47,793 nucleotides of DNA from Nitrospira sp. (lineage in GTDB: Bacteria; Nitrospirota; Nitrospiria; Nitrospirales; Nitrospiraceae): contig JARDZZ010000011.1 in the NCBI GenBank assembly GCA_029240595.1, forward strand, positions 1 to 47,793, written 5' to 3'. The notes below the pieces were generated by a model. It saw only the letters and a program-made list of their open reading frames with translations. It searched no databases and had not been told where the DNA came from. Below are positions 9,071-18,284 of the stretch, piece after piece. Numbering within the stretch: the first letter of the stretch is position 1; each line of letters opens with the position of its first letter. The translations under genes were made by a program, and so were the position numbers.

Positions 9071-10387
9071 ATGCCGAAGATCCTGGTCGCAGATGATAGC
9101 ATCGCCGTTCGCAAGGTCGCCGAACGGCTGCTGACGGAGGCCGGGCTAGGTGTGACATTGGCTGCCAACGGTGAAGAAGCGTTGGCGTTGCTCGCGCGAG
9201 AAGTGCCCGATCTCATCGTATCCGACGTCATCATGCCCGACAAAAGCGGGTATGAGGTCTGTGCGTTCGTCCGCGGGCAGGCCGCCCTGGCCAATACACC
9301 GGTCCTGCTGATCTCCGGCATCGTCAACGACGAAGTGACGAAGCAGGCGGAGTCCTGTCACGCCGATGGCGTGCTCAAGAAGCCGTTCCAGGGCACCTCC
9401 CTCAAAGACCGGGTCCTCGAACTTCTCGGCAAGAAGCAGAGCGCACCTGCGCCGGCTCCGGCCAAAGCCGCCGCCACATCCGCAGCGCCCACCGCACCAG
9501 CCAACGCTCAAGTTCTTGACGAGCAGGGGCCTGCGGCGCGCCAGGCGATTGAGAAGCTGAAGCAAATTGAAGAGGAGCTTCAAAACGAGCGCCGGCAGAC
9601 GTCGCTGCTGACGCAGCGGATCTCGCAACTCGAGACCCAGACAGGACGGATCAAAGAGCTGGAAGCGCAGTCTGGCCGCCTGAAAGAGCTCGAGGTCCAA
9701 GCGGCACGCATGAAGGAACTGGAGGTGCAGTCGGGCCGCATGCGGGAGCTCGAAGCCATGCTCGTCGCCGAGCGTGAGCAGACCGCCCAGGCGAAGAAAG
9801 CCGTTACGGAATTGACGGCGAACCTGCAACGTTTGAAAGAGCTCGAACCCTTGTTGAAGCATGAACGTGAACAGAGTGCACAATTCAAGAAACAAGTTGC
9901 CGATCTGCAAAGTCAGGCCGCCCGAGTCTCGGAGCTGGAAGGGGCGCTCCAGAAAGAGCGCGCGCTGGCCGCCCAGCAGACGCAGCGCATCACTGAAATG
10001 CAAAAATCCGTCGGTCGGGTTCAAGAGCTCGAGGCCGCGTTGAATGCCGAGCGTCAAGCCGCGACGCAGCTTGTCCAACAGATGACGACCATGGAGAAGG
10101 CCGTGAATCGTTCCCAAGAGCTCGCTCAGCAATTCGCACGGGAACAGCAGCGCGTCGAAGAACTCACCCGCCGGCTAGCCGATCAGGAAACGGGAGGGAC
10201 CAAAGCGAAAGAAGTTCAGCAGCTCTTGGAGACCGAGCGAGAGCGCAATGCAGTGTTGGCCCGCCGCGTCTCAGAGACGGAAATGGCCGCTCAGCAGGCG
10301 ACCAGACGTTTTGAAGAAATGGCCAAGAAGTTGGGCGAGATCGCGGGCTTGGCTTCCCAGCTGGGGAGTGGATCCAAGCGCGCGTGA
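9071..10387 (+). CDS. Response regulator receiver fused to a long repetitive coiled coil
   Basis: KILVADDSIAVRKVAERLL...IVSDVIMPDKSGYEV...LKKPF, Ala/Pro-rich linker, then repeated R.KELE...-type coiled coil. Confidence 0.88.
   Translation: MPKILVADDSIAVRKVAERLLTEAGLGVTLAANGEEALALLAREVPDLIVSDVIMPDKSGYEVCAFVRGQAALANTPVLLISGIVNDEVTKQAESCHADGVLKKPFQGTSLKDRVLELLGKKQSAPAPAPAKAAATSAAPTAPANAQVLDEQGPAARQAIEKLKQIEEELQNERRQTSLLTQRISQLETQTGRIKELEAQSGRLKELEVQAARMKELEVQSGRMRELEAMLVAEREQTAQAKKAVTELTANLQRLKELEPLLKHEREQSAQFKKQVADLQSQAARVSELEGALQKERALAAQQTQRITEMQKSVGRVQELEAALNAERQAATQLVQQMTTMEKAVNRSQELAQQFAREQQRVEELTRRLADQETGGTKAKEVQQLLETERERNAVLARRVSETEMAAQQATRRFEEMAKKLGEIAGLASQLGSGSKRA
9647..10108 (+). repeat. 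In-gene tandem repeats: four 10-aa units (last overlaps next array) then four 31-aa units
   Basis: RIKELEAQSG/RLKELEVQAA/RMKELEVQSG/RMRELEAMLV then RMRELEAMLV..31../RLKELEPLLK..31../RVSELEGALQ..31../RVQELEAALN..31.. Confidence 0.8.
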
Positions 10388-10533
10388 GGCGTCTGCCCGT
10401 CTTTACCCAGCAGGCCGAGGTACGAATGCGACAAGCTGTCCGATTTTTCCTCGAACATCCGCAGGTGACGCCCGTGACTCCCCGATGTTCCGGCTGCTCC
10501 GGCTGGTCGCTGTATAGGTGAGGGAGTGCATCC

Positions 10534-11463
10534 ATGTCGGGCGATACATCAGATGAATTTCAAAATGAACTCGTCGAATTGTTCGTTCAAGAGGCGCATG
10601 AATGGTTGCAGAACATTCACGTCGCCCTCGACGAGATACAGCAGGGGCCCCCGCCTGAGCGTCACGCCGTCTTGATCAATACGCTGACCGCCGGCGTGAC
10701 CAATCTCGGCGGATCCGCTGCCACAATCAATCTTCCGAATGTCGAACAGGCGAGTTTTGCCGCGCTGCCTTTTATTGAGGCCATTAAAGATCCAACCAAA
10801 TCGTTTTCCGTGCAGGATTTTCTCTCACTGTGCAAACAGCTCGGGCAGATCCACACGGCATTGACCAACGCCACCGGCGTGTCCTTCGACGCGGAGGCTG
10901 AAAGCGAAACGGTCGAGGCGGTTCCAGGATTGTCGCCGACCGAGTTCGTTGAGACGTTGCGGAAGCTCCAGTCGACACAGGAGACGACGGGACCATTGGA
11001 GCGAAATCTTATTAAGACCATGATCGATCAGATGGAAGGACAGGTACAGGCTGGTGTACAGCACGTCGGCGTCGATGTCATTCAAGGCTATCTCGACCGG
11101 ATGTCGGAGTCGGAAGAGGCGTTTGTCCAGGTCGTGGACGAGCAGCTGCCGACCTTGACGGCTCAATTGTCTTCACTTGCCGATCCAGCAAGCCTGCCCG
11201 GCGGCGTGCTTGAGGCATCCATTCGAGAAGTCACCCAATTGAGAGCCGAAGCCCAACAGGTCAACGTCACTCCGGCCATGACCTTTTTCAGTGGGTTGCA
11301 CAGCCTCTTATCGGTCCTCGCACAACATCACATGAACCTGGCGGCACCGCGGGTGCAGGCCATTACCGACAGACTGGGCGTCGTCCGGAAGCTGATTCAT
11401 CAGTGGGTCGAACGAGGCAGAAGCGAACGGGCGGCGATAGGCCAGGCGCTGCCAGCGAGATGA
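10534..11463 (+). CDS. Hpt-like (His-less) domain protein, chemosensory-locus associated
   Basis: FVQEAHEWLQNI...VTNLGGSAATINLPNVE aligns by eye with the CheA Hpt (FAPEADEYLQTL...AHTLKGSAHTIGFKVIG); His replaced. Confidence 0.65.
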   Translation: MSGDTSDEFQNELVELFVQEAHEWLQNIHVALDEIQQGPPPERHAVLINTLTAGVTNLGGSAATINLPNVEQASFAALPFIEAIKDPTKSFSVQDFLSLCKQLGQIHTALTNATGVSFDAEAESETVEAVPGLSPTEFVETLRKLQSTQETTGPLERNLIKTMIDQMEGQVQAGVQHVGVDVIQGYLDRMSESEEAFVQVVDEQLPTLTAQLSSLADPASLPGGVLEASIREVTQLRAEAQQVNVTPAMTFFSGLHSLLSVLAQHHMNLAAPRVQAITDRLGVVRKLIHQWVERGRSERAAIGQALPAR

Positions 11464-11487
11464 CCTTCGTCGTCTGCTTGTCTTGAC

Positions 11488-13608
11488 ATGCCCCACGGCC
11501 GATTGCATCCTGAATTGATCCGTCATGAACCAGGTGGGCGGGCCTCAATCCGCCGCATTGAGATGGAAGAACGACGAGCGACAGATCTGTACCGCCGGAC
11601 AGAGCACACGCTGACGTCCGTGGCCTCGGCGATTCAACGCCAAGATCCGCTTGACCTCAAGGAGTTGTCTGCACTGGCCCGGGAGATTGCAGAGTCGATC
11701 GCCCGCAACGATCAGCTGGTCGTGCAGGCGTTGGCGGGACCGAGCGGCTCCACGTTGATCACCAATCTGATCAACGTGAGCATCCTGGCGACGAAGGTGG
11801 GATCCGGCCTCGGATACTATGGGGAAGAACTGCAACGCCTCACGTTGGCCGGACTGGTTCATGACATCGGGTTGTTTGCCGTCCCGCAATCCGTGGTGAC
11901 GAAGTCGGGGAAGCTGACCCCCGAGGAACGCACGCTGATCGAGCAGCACCCGGAATTGGGCCATCAGTTGGTCAAAAAGCTCGGCGGAGAATGGCAGTGG
12001 CTCGCTCTGGTCGTTCGGCAGGCTCATGAACGCTCCAATGGACGGGGCTATCCGAACCGGTTAAAAGCCCGCGACATCCATGAGTTTGCTCAGATCATCG
12101 GCGCCGTCGATGTGTTCGATGCTCTCGTCACGCCCCGTCCGTATCGTCGCCGGTTTTTTCCGCATGAGGCCGTGCGCGAGTTACTGGTCGTCGAGCGGTC
12201 GGCCTTTCCGCGTGAAATCATCAAGGCGCTGGTCGAACAGCTTTCGGCCTATCCGCTCGGCACGCTGGTGCAGCTCACGACGGGTGAAGTGGGATCGGTC
12301 GTGGGAATCAACGTGCAGTTTCCCCTGCGTCCCATCGTCGAGGTTGTGGCCGATTCCACTCCCGGAAACGGAGCGGATAAACGCGAGATCGACCTCAGTC
12401 TGTCGCCGCTGGTATCCATCATCGAAACGGTCGAGTCCCCCGACGTTGGACGGGTGTCGTTTCGCTCCGACGCGCTGGCTGACCGACGGTCTAAAACGCT
12501 TCCCACGGTCTCCGATCAATTTACGTCCCTGCTCGAGAATCTGGATGCGCTGGCCAGCGCCATTCAGGGCGTAGTCGAGTCACGCACCTCGTCGGCATCC
12601 GACACGGGGCCGCCCGAGACGCGGGCCGACAATGGGTCTATCGGTCGTTCAACCGAGCAGGATGTCTTGGATGCCAGCTTTGAGAAAGAAGTGATCGGTC
12701 TTTTCGCGCTCGAGGCACATGAGTGGCTGGCTCAGATACACTCGGCCTTGAAGCGGCTCAGCGAAGGTTCGAGCGGAACGACGAGATCTAAGCTCTCCGG
12801 CATTATGCTGCAGGGATTGAGTAATCTGGCCCGATCCGCAGCCACCGTGCATTTGACCGGCATCGAGGACATGGCCTTGGGGCTCCTTCCCGTCCTTCAT
12901 GATGTGGGACGCCACGAACCCCGGGCCATGGCTGCCGGGTTCGCCTCGCTCAAGTCTGGCCTCGATCGGATCGCCGCTGCGGTTCGTCAGGCCGAAGGAA
13001 GGCCGCCGGCCGATGAGCGTCCCGAATTCAGTGGAACGGAAGTGACCAAGACTTCCTCTCCCGTCGCCCCCCTGCGAATGACCACTGGCGCATCATTATT
13101 GAGCGCATTGCGTGACCTTCAGCATGTTCGATCCCGATCGGTCCAGCCGACTCGTGATGTGCTGGATGGGGTCATCCGTCGGGCGGAACAGGAAGACGGG
13201 GAGGTGACGGTCGACGGCATCCGTCGCATTTTGGAAGAGCTGGATCGGATGGATGAACGATTCGTGGACGAAGTCGGCCGACGGATTCCTGTCGTGACCC
13301 GCATTCTGGCCGAGTTGCAGAAAGATGACAGCGATTTTGTCACGTCTTCGCAGCTCACACCCATCCTCGACCAGGTTGAAGCCCTCCATGATGCGTCAGA
13401 AACGGTACAAGCCGGCATGATCACGATGTTCCTGCAAGGCCTTCGAGCATTTCTGATGGTGGCGGCATACCGGAAAACTCCGACGCTGGCGAAACGGCTT
13501 GCAGCGGTTGAGTCAAGAATCCAGGCGTTGGTGCCCATGGCTGAGCAATGGGTGAGTATCGGGCGCGTGGAAAGAGCGGTGATTGCAGAGATCTTACCAG
13601 TCGGCTAG
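11488..13608 (+). CDS. HD-GYP-like domain protein fused to His-less Hpt-like module (start may be ATG 11563)
   Basis: GLVHDIGLFAVPQSVVTKSGKLTPEERTLIEQHPELG, HERSNGRGYPNRL, VDVFDALVTPRPYRR; C-terminal half resembles the 10534-11463 product. Confidence 0.8.
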   Translation: MPHGRLHPELIRHEPGGRASIRRIEMEERRATDLYRRTEHTLTSVASAIQRQDPLDLKELSALAREIAESIARNDQLVVQALAGPSGSTLITNLINVSILATKVGSGLGYYGEELQRLTLAGLVHDIGLFAVPQSVVTKSGKLTPEERTLIEQHPELGHQLVKKLGGEWQWLALVVRQAHERSNGRGYPNRLKARDIHEFAQIIGAVDVFDALVTPRPYRRRFFPHEAVRELLVVERSAFPREIIKALVEQLSAYPLGTLVQLTTGEVGSVVGINVQFPLRPIVEVVADSTPGNGADKREIDLSLSPLVSIIETVESPDVGRVSFRSDALADRRSKTLPTVSDQFTSLLENLDALASAIQGVVESRTSSASDTGPPETRADNGSIGRSTEQDVLDASFEKEVIGLFALEAHEWLAQIHSALKRLSEGSSGTTRSKLSGIMLQGLSNLARSAATVHLTGIEDMALGLLPVLHDVGRHEPRAMAAGFASLKSGLDRIAAAVRQAEGRPPADERPEFSGTEVTKTSSPVAPLRMTTGASLLSALRDLQHVRSRSVQPTRDVLDGVIRRAEQEDGEVTVDGIRRILEELDRMDERFVDEVGRRIPVVTRILAELQKDDSDFVTSSQLTPILDQVEALHDASETVQAGMITMFLQGLRAFLMVAAYRKTPTLAKRLAAVESRIQALVPMAEQWVSIGRVERAVIAEILPVG

Positions 13609-13860
13609 TCCGCGCTCCGTCCCGTTCAGCGGTTAGCGTTCCTGTCTTTGATCTGCTCTTCCCGGATCCTTCACAAACCAAACTTTTTGTATCCCGTGAA
13701 GACGCATCTCCATTGAACTGACGTGAGATGGCCTGCGCAGGAGTTGTGGCGTATCCGCACTGCAGATCCCTTTGTGGACTACGTGAGCGTCGGCGATGTC
13801 TGCTTCACTCTCCGAAGAATGCTATGATGCAACTCCAAGCGGTCTCTACGGCGAGTCACG

Positions 13861-14382
13861 ATGTCAAAACTGGTGAAGGGCTGGCGCAATGAGGACATTC
13901 ATGCCCAAGCCCGACATTACGTCCGGACCTATATTCTTCTCCCTTCAGGGTTCCTTGGACTGATGTGCGTGCTGGGGGGAATCGGGACGCTTGGTTATCA
14001 GCTCATTGCATCGGCCACCTATACAATGATGACGTTCATGACGAGCTCCGCGCTTCTGTTGCTCGGCGGACTCTGCGGGTGGTTGCAGACACGCTACCAT
14101 CGATATCTCTTGGAGACGGTTCCCGATGTGTTCGCCGCTCGGATGCGCAGCGCAGTCCAGCGATCACACCGAAAGGCCAAAGCCGGCTCCACCATTCCTC
14201 CCATCGTCCATCGGGGCCGCAGCCTTATCCCGGTGGCCTATGTGTTGGGATGCGGGCTGCTGTTGTCCGCGTCAGGCTGGGCCATCATGCAGGGGGCGAT
14301 GGACGCAGTGCCGGCGATCCTGATGCCCTGGGCCGGATTCTATTGGAGCAAACTGTTTTTTTGGCGGGGAATCGTCAACTAG
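13861..14382 (+). CDS. Hypothetical multi-pass membrane protein
   Basis: Complete ORF with several hydrophobic segments; no family recognised. Confidence 0.6.
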   Translation: MSKLVKGWRNEDIHAQARHYVRTYILLPSGFLGLMCVLGGIGTLGYQLIASATYTMMTFMTSSALLLLGGLCGWLQTRYHRYLLETVPDVFAARMRSAVQRSHRKAKAGSTIPPIVHRGRSLIPVAYVLGCGLLLSASGWAIMQGAMDAVPAILMPWAGFYWSKLFFWRGIVN

Positions 14383-14396
14383 GGGGAAGATCCCTC

Positions 14397-15491
14397 TCAT
14401 GCCCGGCCGCGTTTGGACCGTTTGCCTTTCGGCGCTGCCTTGCTCTTGATGCGGGATTCGATCTTCTCCATCCGTTGTTCCAGGTTCCTGACCAGGTGCC
14501 GCAGCTCAGGAAGGCGGGGAATGACCGCCTGGGCTTTCATCCACGTCTCATGCGGCATGATGGGCGCCCCTGACACGATCTGATTCGGCTCGATATTGCG
14601 GTTGACACCTGCCCGGGCCGCAATCATCACCTGGTCTCCGATCGTCAAATGATCCGCGAGTCCGGCCTGCCCTCCGATCATGACGTGATGGCCGATTGTC
14701 GTACTGCCTGCAATCCCGACTTGAGCCACGATGATGTCGTGCTCGCCCACCGTGACGTTGTGTGCAATCTGGACGAGATTGTCGATCTTCGTGCCCTGTT
14801 TGATGATCGTACGGCCGAGCGTCGCGCGATCGATCGTGACGTTGGCGCCGACTTCCACGTCATCTTCGATGGTCACGCCCCCGAGCTGTGGAATCTTCTG
14901 ATGTCGGCCCTCATGCTGAACATATCCAAAGCCATCCGCTCCTATGACCGTTCCACTGTGAATGATGGCTCTGGCGCCGATCGAACAGCCTTCCCGGACG
15001 ACCACATTGGGATAGAGCACGCTGTCGTCGCCCACCGTGCAATCGGCCCCGACGAAGACCCCGGGATACAGCGTCACCCTCGCGCCGATGGTCACGCGGT
15101 CTCCCAACGTGACGAAGGGCCAGATGGAGGGGTCGGTCCCGATCGTGACGCCGGTTCCCTTCGAGACGTCTGCTGCAATGCCTCGCGGAGCGGAAGGCCG
15201 GATAAAAAACGTTTGGGCCACCTGCGCAAAGGCGAGGAGTGGATTGGGAACGACGATTTGCGGAACATCGATTTCTGATAAGTGGCGGTGCACGAGTAAT
15301 CCGCCGGCCTTAATCCCGCCCGGGACCTTGGCGGCTTTGTCGTTGGAGATGAAAGCCAACGCTTGCGGGGTGGCGTCATCCAGACTGGCCAGCGATGACA
15401 GCACCGAGGCGCCGTTTCCATGGAGGGTGCCGCCGACCAGGTCATGAATCTGGGACAGCGTCAGCGTCGTAGGCGTAGACAAGGATCCCAT
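14397..15491 (-). CDS. lpxD: UDP-3-O-(3-hydroxyacyl)glucosamine N-acyltransferase
   Basis: Hexapeptide left-handed beta helix repeats; [38 protein letters not shown]. Confidence 0.93.
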   Translation of the reverse strand: MGSLSTPTTLTLSQIHDLVGGTLHGNGASVLSSLASLDDATPQALAFISNDKAAKVPGGIKAGGLLVHRHLSEIDVPQIVVPNPLLAFAQVAQTFFIRPSAPRGIAADVSKGTGVTIGTDPSIWPFVTLGDRVTIGARVTLYPGVFVGADCTVGDDSVLYPNVVVREGCSIGARAIIHSGTVIGADGFGYVQHEGRHQKIPQLGGVTIEDDVEVGANVTIDRATLGRTIIKQGTKIDNLVQIAHNVTVGEHDIIVAQVGIAGSTTIGHHVMIGGQAGLADHLTIGDQVMIAARAGVNRNIEPNQIVSGAPIMPHETWMKAQAVIPRLPELRHLVRNLEQRMEKIESRIKSKAAPKGKRSKRGRA

Positions 15492-15496
15492 GGGAA

Positions 15497-15793
15497 CTAG
15501 TTCTTTTTCCTACTCTTGGCTGCACGGCTGCGAGCCGCCGGCCGCTTGGCCGGTGCCAGACGGTGCTCTACGTACTGGCAGACGGCTCCGACGGTCGACA
15601 GGCGCACCAGGTCTTCGTCCGGTATTTGGATGTCGAAGGCCTCTTCAATCTTATAGAGCAACTCGATGACGGCCATGGAGTCGAGACCCAGGTCGTCCCG
15701 CAAATGATGTTTGGGATCGATGGACTCCGGATTCCGTCGCAAATAGTCGGCGAGGGCTTGGATGATTTTCTCGGTGATTGCGCGGTCGCTCAT
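15497..15793 (-). CDS. Acyl carrier protein
   Basis: [32 protein letters not shown] carries the phosphopantetheine DSM motif. Confidence 0.88.
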   Translation of the reverse strand: MSDRAITEKIIQALADYLRRNPESIDPKHHLRDDLGLDSMAVIELLYKIEEAFDIQIPDEDLVRLSTVGAVCQYVEHRLAPAKRPAARSRAAKSRKKN

Positions 15794-15823
15794 CCGGCTC
15801 TGTCCTTTACGGCGGGCATGCTC

Positions 15824-17080
15824 TCAGGCGGCATAACGCTTGATGACGACGGCGGCATTATTGCTGCCGAAGCCGAATGCGTTGAGCAGCGCCGCCTTGA
15901 CCTTCCGTTCCTGCACCGATGAGCTAAGGCCTCGCAATGCGCAGGCGGGATCCGGCTCCTCGTAGTTGGCGGTTGGATGGATCTGCCCCGTGTGAATGGC
16001 CAGAACGGTTGCGATGCCGCCGATGGCGCCAGCGGCTCCCAAGGTGTGGCCGACCAGGGACTTCGTGGCATTGATGGCGAGTTTGTCCGCGCGTGTGCGA
16101 AAGACTTGCCGAAGAGCCTTTGTCTCAACCGCGTCCCCGATCGTGGTCGACGTGGCGTGCGCGTTGATGTAATCGATATTCGCAGGTGTGAGCCCTGCGT
16201 CGGCCATGGCCAAGCGCATGGTCGTGGCGATCTCTTCCCCATCTTCGCGGGGAATGACCATGTGATAGGCCTCGCTGGTGGCCGCATACCCAGCCACCTC
16301 GGCGTAGATTCTCGCGCGGCGTTTTTTGGCATGAACGGAGGATTCCAAGACGAGTGCGCCGGCGCCTTCACCCATCACGAATCCGTCTCGAAGCCGGTCA
16401 AAGGGACGCGAGGCGCGTTCCGGCTGATCGTTGTACTTGGTGGAAAGGGCTCGAAGGGAGCAAAATCCTGCGAAGACCAGCGGCGTGATGCTGGCATCAG
16501 CGCCGACGGTAATGACGACGTCTGCACGGCCTTCCTTGATACATTGCATGGCCTGCCCCAGCGCATGGGCGCTCGATGAGCAGGCGGTTGACACGGTGTA
16601 ATTGGGCCCCTTGGCTCCATGCGCCATGGCCACGATGCCCGACGCCGAGTTGAGGGTGATCACCGGAATAAAATTGGGATGGACGCGGTGAGGACGCTGG
16701 TGTTGGTAGAGTTGGGTGATCTCCCGTTCTCCCATGACCATGCCACCCATGCCGGCGCCCACAATGACGCCGACCCGACGCGGATCCTCGCGAGCCATCT
16801 GGAGGCCGGAGTCCGCCAGGGCTTCCTTCGCGGCGACCAGCGCAAACTGTGCGTACCGATCCACTCGTTCGGCTTGCACGCTGTCGAGATACCGTTCAGG
16901 GGAAAAGCCGCGCACTTGGCCGGCAACCTTTGAGCGGTACCCGTCCATGGGAAAAGGGTCGAAACTCGTGATCGTGGAGACGCCGGAATGACCCGCGAGT
17001 GCGGCTTTCCAAAATTCGCTCACCCCGATCCCGATCGGGCTGACGATACCCAATCCGGTCACAACGACCTGTCCCGGCAT
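15824..17080 (-). CDS. fabF: 3-oxoacyl-[acyl-carrier-protein] synthase II (KASII)
   Basis: VVTGLGIVSPIG, STACSSSAHALGQA, INAHATSTTIGD, KSLVGHTLGAAGAI (Cys-His-His). Confidence 0.93.
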   Translation of the reverse strand: MPGQVVVTGLGIVSPIGIGVSEFWKAALAGHSGVSTITSFDPFPMDGYRSKVAGQVRGFSPERYLDSVQAERVDRYAQFALVAAKEALADSGLQMAREDPRRVGVIVGAGMGGMVMGEREITQLYQHQRPHRVHPNFIPVITLNSASGIVAMAHGAKGPNYTVSTACSSSAHALGQAMQCIKEGRADVVITVGADASITPLVFAGFCSLRALSTKYNDQPERASRPFDRLRDGFVMGEGAGALVLESSVHAKKRRARIYAEVAGYAATSEAYHMVIPREDGEEIATTMRLAMADAGLTPANIDYINAHATSTTIGDAVETKALRQVFRTRADKLAINATKSLVGHTLGAAGAIGGIATVLAIHTGQIHPTANYEEPDPACALRGLSSSVQERKVKAALLNAFGFGSNNAAVVIKRYAA

Positions 17081-17186
17081 TCTGTCATCCCTCTTGTGCG
17101 TTGTGTCTTTACTTACCGGAAGCGACGACGTGCGTCAACCGAGTCGCGTTGAGCCGACGCCTCGGCAACCGTGAGTTCCGCGTCGC

Positions 17187-18278
17187 TCAATACTTGAGTT
17201 TCAACATGAGATACAGGCCATAGCTGGTAAACAAGACGTTCGTCAACCAGCCGGCGATTACCGGTGGAAGCGCGCCCCCACGTCCGAATGCAATGGCAAT
17301 TGAGTGAGCAGCCCAATAGGAGAAGCCGACCAGCAAGGCTTGTCCGATCCCGATCGCCATGCTGCCACCGCGGGTGCCGCTTCGGCGAAGACTGAGCGCG
17401 ATGCCGACCAAGACCATGATGATCGTGACCAACGGAAACGCGATACGCCCGTAGTAGTCGGTCAGCAACCGGGCAAATTGCGATCCGTTCTGATACAGGC
17501 GTCCGCGGGATTCACGGATGTCCTGAAACGTCATCATTTCAGAATCTCCGGCAAGTCCGCTGCTGAAGTCCGAGGGAATCATCGCAAGTTGAATCGGTTT
17601 CCGGTCGAATTCCATGAGGGTCACGGAGCCGTCGCGATTGAAGCGGCGCTGAAACCCGCGGTGTAACGTCCAGGTGTGGTCGGCATAATGAGCTTCCTGC
17701 GCTTCCGTCATATCGATGAGTCGAAACGCTGGATCAAAATGGAAGAGCTGAATGCCGCCTAACGTGGCTCCACCGGGAGCAAGACTGCTGACGTGCAGCA
17801 GGCTGTCCTCGTCGACTCGTGTCCATGGCTGCGAGAGCGTCAGCACCGCAGAGGGCGGTTTCTTTTCAATGCGGATCACACGAATTTCTTCGGCCTTGTT
17901 CGTCGCGAGCGGGATCACCGTCGAGCTGAACAGCAACAGCACCAAGGACATGAGGACGGCGAACGTCAGGAAGGGTGAGGCAATCCAGGGGAGGCTGATT
18001 CCGCAGCTGCGGATGGCGGTAATCTCATTGTTGCGCGAGAGCAAGCCGAGCGTCAGCAGCGTGGCCATCAGGACGGCGAGTGGAACGATTTGGTAGGACA
18101 CACCGGGAATCTTGAGTGCAAAGTAGCTCAGCACATCCAGCCACGTCGCATCGAAGCTCAAGAAGCGGCGGACTTTTTCAAAGAAATCGATGACCAGATA
18201 AATGGTCATCAGGCCCGCAAAACACATCAGGAAAATCTTCGCGTATTCGCGCAGCAGGTATCGAAAGAGAATGGGCAT
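17187..18278 (-). CDS. lptG: LPS export ABC transporter permease LptG
   Basis: YjgP/YjgQ family: N-terminal LFRYLLREYAKIF, NEITAIRSCGISL, C-terminal TM helices; adjacent to lptF. Confidence 0.85.
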   Translation of the reverse strand: MPILFRYLLREYAKIFLMCFAGLMTIYLVIDFFEKVRRFLSFDATWLDVLSYFALKIPGVSYQIVPLAVLMATLLTLGLLSRNNEITAIRSCGISLPWIASPFLTFAVLMSLVLLLFSSTVIPLATNKAEEIRVIRIEKKPPSAVLTLSQPWTRVDEDSLLHVSSLAPGGATLGGIQLFHFDPAFRLIDMTEAQEAHYADHTWTLHRGFQRRFNRDGSVTLMEFDRKPIQLAMIPSDFSSGLAGDSEMMTFQDIRESRGRLYQNGSQFARLLTDYYGRIAFPLVTIIMVLVGIALSLRRSGTRGGSMAIGIGQALLVGFSYWAAHSIAIAFGRGGALPPVIAGWLTNVLFTSYGLYLMLKLKY

Positions 18279-18284
18279 ACGCGG

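Noticed and set aside
9146-10132. 328-aa minus-strand ORF opposite the coiled-coil regulator
   Set aside because: Leu-rich repetition is the reverse complement of the KELE repeats, not an LRR protein
13965-14573. 202-aa plus-strand ORF overlapping the membrane protein and lpxD
   Set aside because: Overlaps two better-supported genes and has low-quality composition
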